NCBI GenBank assembly: GCA_903847385.1 | Contig: CAINDO010000560.1 | Location: forward strand, 1 to 35,096 | Direction: 5' to 3' | DNA: 35,096 nt | DNA from: an uncultured Myxococcales bacterium | Lineage (GTDB): Bacteria > Myxococcota_A > Bradymonadia > UBA7976 > UBA1532 | Shown: positions 32,422 through 35,096 of the stretch, piece after piece | How positions within the stretch are numbered: position 1 is the first letter of the stretch | Layout of the letters: each line of letters starts with the position of its first letter | The notes under the pieces: generated by a model | The model's input: only the letters and a program-made list of their open reading frames with translations | What the model was told of the DNA's origin: nothing | Databases searched by the model: none | Position numbers and translations under genes: made by a program

Positions 32422-33353
32422 CAGACCTTCTCCACGGTGGCCTTGCCGAGCAGCCCGGCGGGCCGCACCAGCAAGACGATGATCAGCAGCGAAAACACAT
32501 AGATGTCGCGCATGTGCGGCGAGAGATAGGCCGCGCCGAACATCTCCATCAGGCCGATGAGCACGCCGCCGAGCATGGCGCCGCGCACGTTGCCGATGCC
32601 ACCGATGACCGCGGCCACGAAACACTTCAGGCCGAGCAGGATCCACGTGGAGTCCGCCGGCTGCTTGAGCGCCCCGGGGTACTTCATCACGTACAGAAAC
32701 CCGGCGGCGGCGGCCAGCGTGGAGCCGATCACGAAGGTGATCGAGATGACGCGGTCGACGTTGATGCCCATGAGCGACGCCACGGGGATGTTGTACGAGA
32801 CCGCCCGCATCGCGCGACCGAGGCGCGTGCGGAACACCAGCCACTGCAGCACACCCATGAGCACGAGCGCGACCGCGATGACCGTGAGGTCGACGATGCG
32901 GAAGTTCACGTCCGCCACGGTGAAGAGCGTCGTGTCGGGCAGGAGCTGCGGCATCTTCTGCGGCTGCGTGCCGAAGAGTTCTTTACGTTGGCCGATGTTC
33001 TCCAGGAACAGCGAGATGCCGATGGCCGTGATGAGCACGTTCAGGCGCGGCGCTTTGCGCAGCGGCCGATAGGCCAGGCGCTCGATGCCGAAGCCGAGCA
33101 GCCCGCAGAACGCCATGGACGCCAGCAGCGCCACGAGCCCGGAGTAGAGCGGCGGCGTGTCTCCGCCGATCACCGCCCACCCCGCCGCGGCCGACACGAC
33201 GTAGGCGATCCACGCCCCGGTCATGAAGATGTCGCTGTGGGCGAAGTTGCTGAACTGCAAGATGCCGTAGACCATCGTGTACCCGAGCGCGATGAGCGCA
33301 TACAGGCTCCCGACGGCGACCCCATCGAAGAGGGTCTGGAGCAGCTTGGTCAT
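32421..33353 (-). CDS. livH: Branched-chain amino-acid type ABC importer, permease LivH
   Basis: This 310-residue hydrophobic protein has about eight helices. It begins LLQTLFDGVAVGSLYALIAL with YGILQFSNFAHSDIFMTGA, the standard LivH N-terminus (family: G.inFAHGE..M.GA), and ends VRPAGLLGKATVEKV. It pairs with LivM. The gap to the binding-protein gene upstream is 24 nt. Confidence 0.93.
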   Translation of the reverse strand: MTKLLQTLFDGVAVGSLYALIALGYTMVYGILQFSNFAHSDIFMTGAWIAYVVSAAAGWAVIGGDTPPLYSGLVALLASMAFCGLLGFGIERLAYRPLRKAPRLNVLITAIGISLFLENIGQRKELFGTQPQKMPQLLPDTTLFTVADVNFRIVDLTVIAVALVLMGVLQWLVFRTRLGRAMRAVSYNIPVASLMGINVDRVISITFVIGSTLAAAAGFLYVMKYPGALKQPADSTWILLGLKCFVAAVIGGIGNVRGAMLGGVLIGLMEMFGAAYLSPHMRDIYVFSLLIIVLLVRPAGLLGKATVEKV

Positions 33354-33377
33354 GGGCGGGCGCGGGCCGGGGGCCGG

Positions 33378-34628
33378 TCAGTTCGGCGCGATGGTGGCGG
33401 CGTAGGCGGGCTTGCCGCCCTTGATCTGCAGGACCACGGCGGGCTTCTTGGCGTTGCGGTCGGCGTCGATGGAGATCACGCCGGTCACACCTTTGAAGTC
33501 CTTCGTGGCCGCCAGGGCCGCCGCGAGCTCCTTGCCGCCGAGCGAGGGCGCCTTGCCCATCGCCTCGAAGAGCAGGCGGGCCGAGTCGTAGCCGAGGGCG
33601 GCGAGGCCGTCCGGCACCTGGTTGTACTTGGCCTGGTACTTCTTCACGAAGGTCTGCACCTCGGGGCGCTGCTCCTCGTGCGAGTAGTGGTTGGAATAGT
33701 AGGCGCCCTCGATGGCCGGGCCGCCGATCTCCGTGAGCTTCGAGGAGTCCCAGCCGTCGCCGCCGAGCAGCGTGGCCGTGAGGCCGAGCTTGCGGGCCTG
33801 CAGGGCGACGTTGCCGACGTCCGTGTAGTAGCCCGGCAGGAAGATGGCGTCCGGGTTGGTGCCCTTGATGGTCGTGAGCTGCGCCGAGAAGTCCTGGTCG
33901 CCGCCGGTGTAGGCCTGCTCCGAGGGGACCGCGCCGCCCATCTCCTTGAAGGACTTGATGAAGTCGTCCTTCAGGCCCTTCGAGTAGGCCTGCGCCTGGT
34001 CGTAGAGGACCGCGACGTTGCCCAGCTTGAGGTTCTCGCGGGCGAACTTGGCGACCACGAAGCCCTGGTAGGGGTCGATGAAACACACGCGGAAGATCAT
34101 GTCGCCGATCTGCGTGACCTGCGGGTTCGTCGACGAGGGGCTGATCATCGGCACGCCGTATTGCTGCGCCACGCGGCCGCCGGCGATGGAGAGCGACGAG
34201 GCGACCTCGCCGAGGATGGCTACGACCTTGTCCTCGGTGATGAGGCGGGTGACGACCGTGCCGGCCTCCTGGGACTTGCCCTGGTCGTCGTAGGTCTTGA
34301 CGGCGATCTTCTTGTTGCGCACGCCGCCGGCGGCGTTGACCTCTTCGATGGCCAGCATGATGCCGTTGTGCGTCGACTGCCCGAAGGTGGCCTCGGAGCC
34401 CGTGAGGGAGCCGAACTCGCCGATCAGGATCGTGTCGCCGGCGGGGTCGGCGGGTTTGGCGCTCGAGGCGCCCGAAGCGGACTCGGGGGCCTTGCCCTTC
34501 TCGGGCTCGCCGCCGCCACCACCCCCGCGCATCTTGTCACACCCTCCGAGCAGCGTCGGGCCGAGGGCCAGCGTGAGCGTCGAGAGCAGGGCGGTAAAGT
34601 ACCCCAGGGGTCGGGCGTCGGATCGCAT
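33378..34628 (-). CDS. livK: Branched-chain amino-acid type ABC importer, substrate-binding lipoprotein
   Basis: This 416-residue protein starts at ATG 34628, supported by GGAGG 5-6 nt upstream and by the signal peptide; the longer frame has no ribosome site. Lipobox LGGC gives lipid Cys30, followed by Asp-Lys and a Gly/Glu/Ala linker. Residues about 65-416 are a type I periplasmic binding protein (LivJ/LivK, leucine-binding protein family): IGEFGSLTGSEATFG, INAAGG-like VNAAGGV, and VPMISPSSTNP as ligand-contact segments. The ligand may be leucine/isoleucine/valine or another amide or amino acid. It is the first gene of the liv operon. Lipid anchoring fits the Gram-negative periplasmic side of the inner membrane. 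Confidence 0.92.
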   Translation of the reverse strand: MRSDARPLGYFTALLSTLTLALGPTLLGGCDKMRGGGGGGEPEKGKAPESASGASSAKPADPAGDTILIGEFGSLTGSEATFGQSTHNGIMLAIEEVNAAGGVRNKKIAVKTYDDQGKSQEAGTVVTRLITEDKVVAILGEVASSLSIAGGRVAQQYGVPMISPSSTNPQVTQIGDMIFRVCFIDPYQGFVVAKFARENLKLGNVAVLYDQAQAYSKGLKDDFIKSFKEMGGAVPSEQAYTGGDQDFSAQLTTIKGTNPDAIFLPGYYTDVGNVALQARKLGLTATLLGGDGWDSSKLTEIGGPAIEGAYYSNHYSHEEQRPEVQTFVKKYQAKYNQVPDGLAALGYDSARLLFEAMGKAPSLGGKELAAALAATKDFKGVTGVISIDADRNAKKPAVVLQIKGGKPAYAATIAPN

Positions 34629-34674
34629 GCATCCCTCCAGGCGGCGCGAGTCACAGCAAAACGGGTGGCAGTGG

Positions 34675-34703
34675 CCAATACCCCAGGGCGCGGGGGGTGT
34701 CAA
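34675..34703 (-). promoter_or_regulatory. Candidate promoter of the liv operon
   Basis: Minus strand TTGACA (34703-34698), 17 bp, TATTGG (34680-34675), leader about 40 nt with GGAGG. It lies in the 297-nt divergent gap 34629-34925. Confidence 0.5.
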
Positions 34704-34725
34704 TGCGGGCGCGGGCCCGCGGGGG

Positions 34726-34743
34726 TGTCAAGGCGAGTTGACA
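34726..34743. promoter_or_regulatory. Inverted repeat, possible operator upstream of the liv promoter
   Basis: TGTCAA-6 nt-TTGACA is a perfect 6-bp inverted repeat. The same half-site TGTCAA is also the -35 box of the liv promoter, 28 bp away (34698-34703). This spacing and the repeat suggest a protein-binding site. Confidence 0.35.
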
Positions 34744-34799
34744 GCGCCGGGGGCGATTGTCACGGTCCGGTGTCTTTCCGCCGGCGTTTGCGCGGCGAT

Positions 34800-34828
34800 T
34801 TGCGCCTGAACCGATTCAGCACGATTCT
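34800..34828 (+). promoter_or_regulatory. Candidate promoter of the right-edge lipoprotein gene
   Basis: TTGCGC (34800-34805), 17 bp, GATTCT (34823-34828). The transcript would start near 34835, at the first base of the inverted repeat described next. Confidence 0.35.
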
Positions 34829-34834
34829 TGCCTT

Positions 34835-34881
34835 GGCAGGGGGGTGTTCCCACGGTCGCTGCGATTCGCACACCCCCTGCC
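34835..34881 (+). other. 5'-leader stem-loop of the right-edge lipoprotein gene
   Basis: GGCAGGGGGGTGT (34835-34847) pairs with ACACCCCCTGCC (34870-34881), 12 bp with one bulged G, loop 22 nt. No T-run follows. The ribosome site AAAGGA lies downstream near 34913-34918. Confidence 0.55.
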
Positions 34882-34925
34882 CGTCGACCGCCGCCCGAGT
34901 CGACCACCGCTCGAAAGGACGCCCC

Positions 34926-35096
34926 ATGGCCGCCCCGGCCCCCTTCGCATGCCGCTCCGGACTCGCGCTCGCGCTCCTGCTCTCCGCCTGCGGCAGCGAC
35001 GCGTCCGCCGAGGTCGACCCCGACGCCGGCGCCGGGGGTGAAGCCGCGGGCGGTGGGGGTGGCGGGCCCGGCGGTGGCGCCGGCGGAGAGCCCGCG
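34926..35096 (+). CDS. Lipoprotein, 3' end outside window (57 residues seen)
   Basis: ATG 34926 is preceded by AAAGGA. A signal peptide rich in Leu/Ala ends LLLSAC (lipid Cys22 by count), followed by GSDASAEVDPDAG and a Gly-rich linker that runs off the window. The layout matches the lipoprotein at the left edge and others here. The functional domain is not in the window. Confidence 0.7.
   Translation, partial: MAAPAPFACRSGLALALLLSACGSDASAEVDPDAGAGGEAAGGGGGGPGGGAGGEPA

Noticed and set aside
34831..34850. Possible sigma-54 promoter (TTGGCAGGGGGGTGTTCC)
   Set aside because: The -24 half fits loosely, but the -12 element lacks the TTGC core at the required distance.

Overview
The window is about 35 kb of very GC-rich DNA with dense, tightly overlapping operons. 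No rRNA, tRNA, transposon, phage or CRISPR signature was seen. Many predicted lipoproteins carry Asp/Ala/Pro- or Gly-rich linkers after a lipobox Cys-Gly-Asp. There are also two FtsX-type ABC systems, multihaem cytochromes, a TolQ/TolR-type motor and PEGA-like and SpoIID proteins. Together these suggest a Gram-negative member of the Myxococcota (former Deltaproteobacteria). This assignment rests on gene content and style; no marker gene was compared.

Layout, left to right. (1) 1-794, minus: an I42 (chagasin-like) protease-inhibitor lipoprotein overlapping a second lipoprotein that runs off the left edge. (2) 867-1739, minus: an EamA-type transporter, divergent from a PHP-domain lipoprotein (1814-3358, plus). 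(3) 3384-4783, minus: a small ferredoxin and a pentahaem cytochrome c. (4) 4865-15901, plus: nine genes with gaps of at most 15 nt or overlaps. They encode a dihaem cytochrome lipoprotein, a sorbosone-dehydrogenase-like propeller lipoprotein, a DUF6929-like protein, an outer-membrane barrel candidate, a LolD/MacB-like ATPase, two FtsX permeases, a LolA-like protein and an X-Pro-peptidase-like hydrolase lipoprotein. (5) 15905-18815, minus: one ExbB/TolQ protein, two different ExbD/TolR proteins and a PKD-like membrane-anchored protein. (6) 19108-23537, plus: a Cys-rich lipoprotein, a PEGA-like membrane protein, a VKOR-thioredoxin fusion, an OmpA-like protein and a TlpA-like lipoprotein. (7) 23547-26916, minus: a second FtsX ABC transporter. 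(8) 26949-28631, plus: a SpoIID/LytB protein. (9) 28639-29613, minus: a TauE/SafE permease. (10) 29811-34628, minus: a complete branched-chain amino-acid type ABC importer (LivKHMGF). (11) 34926 to the right edge, plus: the start of another lipoprotein.

Region 4 is the most interesting. It looks like a private Lol-type lipoprotein (or lipid) trafficking route, made of an ATPase, two permeases, a periplasmic LolA-like carrier and a barrel. It is co-encoded with three large lipoproteins that could be its clients, two of which look like a redox pair. Regions 5 and 6 form a second envelope module: a proton-driven motor facing a disulfide-forming set and Cys-rich envelope proteins.

Upstream of most transcription units I can find, by eye, a promoter-like pair of the form TTGNNN, 17 bp, then YANNNT. 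At four starts the -10 box ends only 8-9 nt before the start codon, which suggests leaderless mRNAs. No gene-free stretch exceeds 300 bases. The two longest, 18816-19107 and 34629-34925, hold divergent promoters and are described below.
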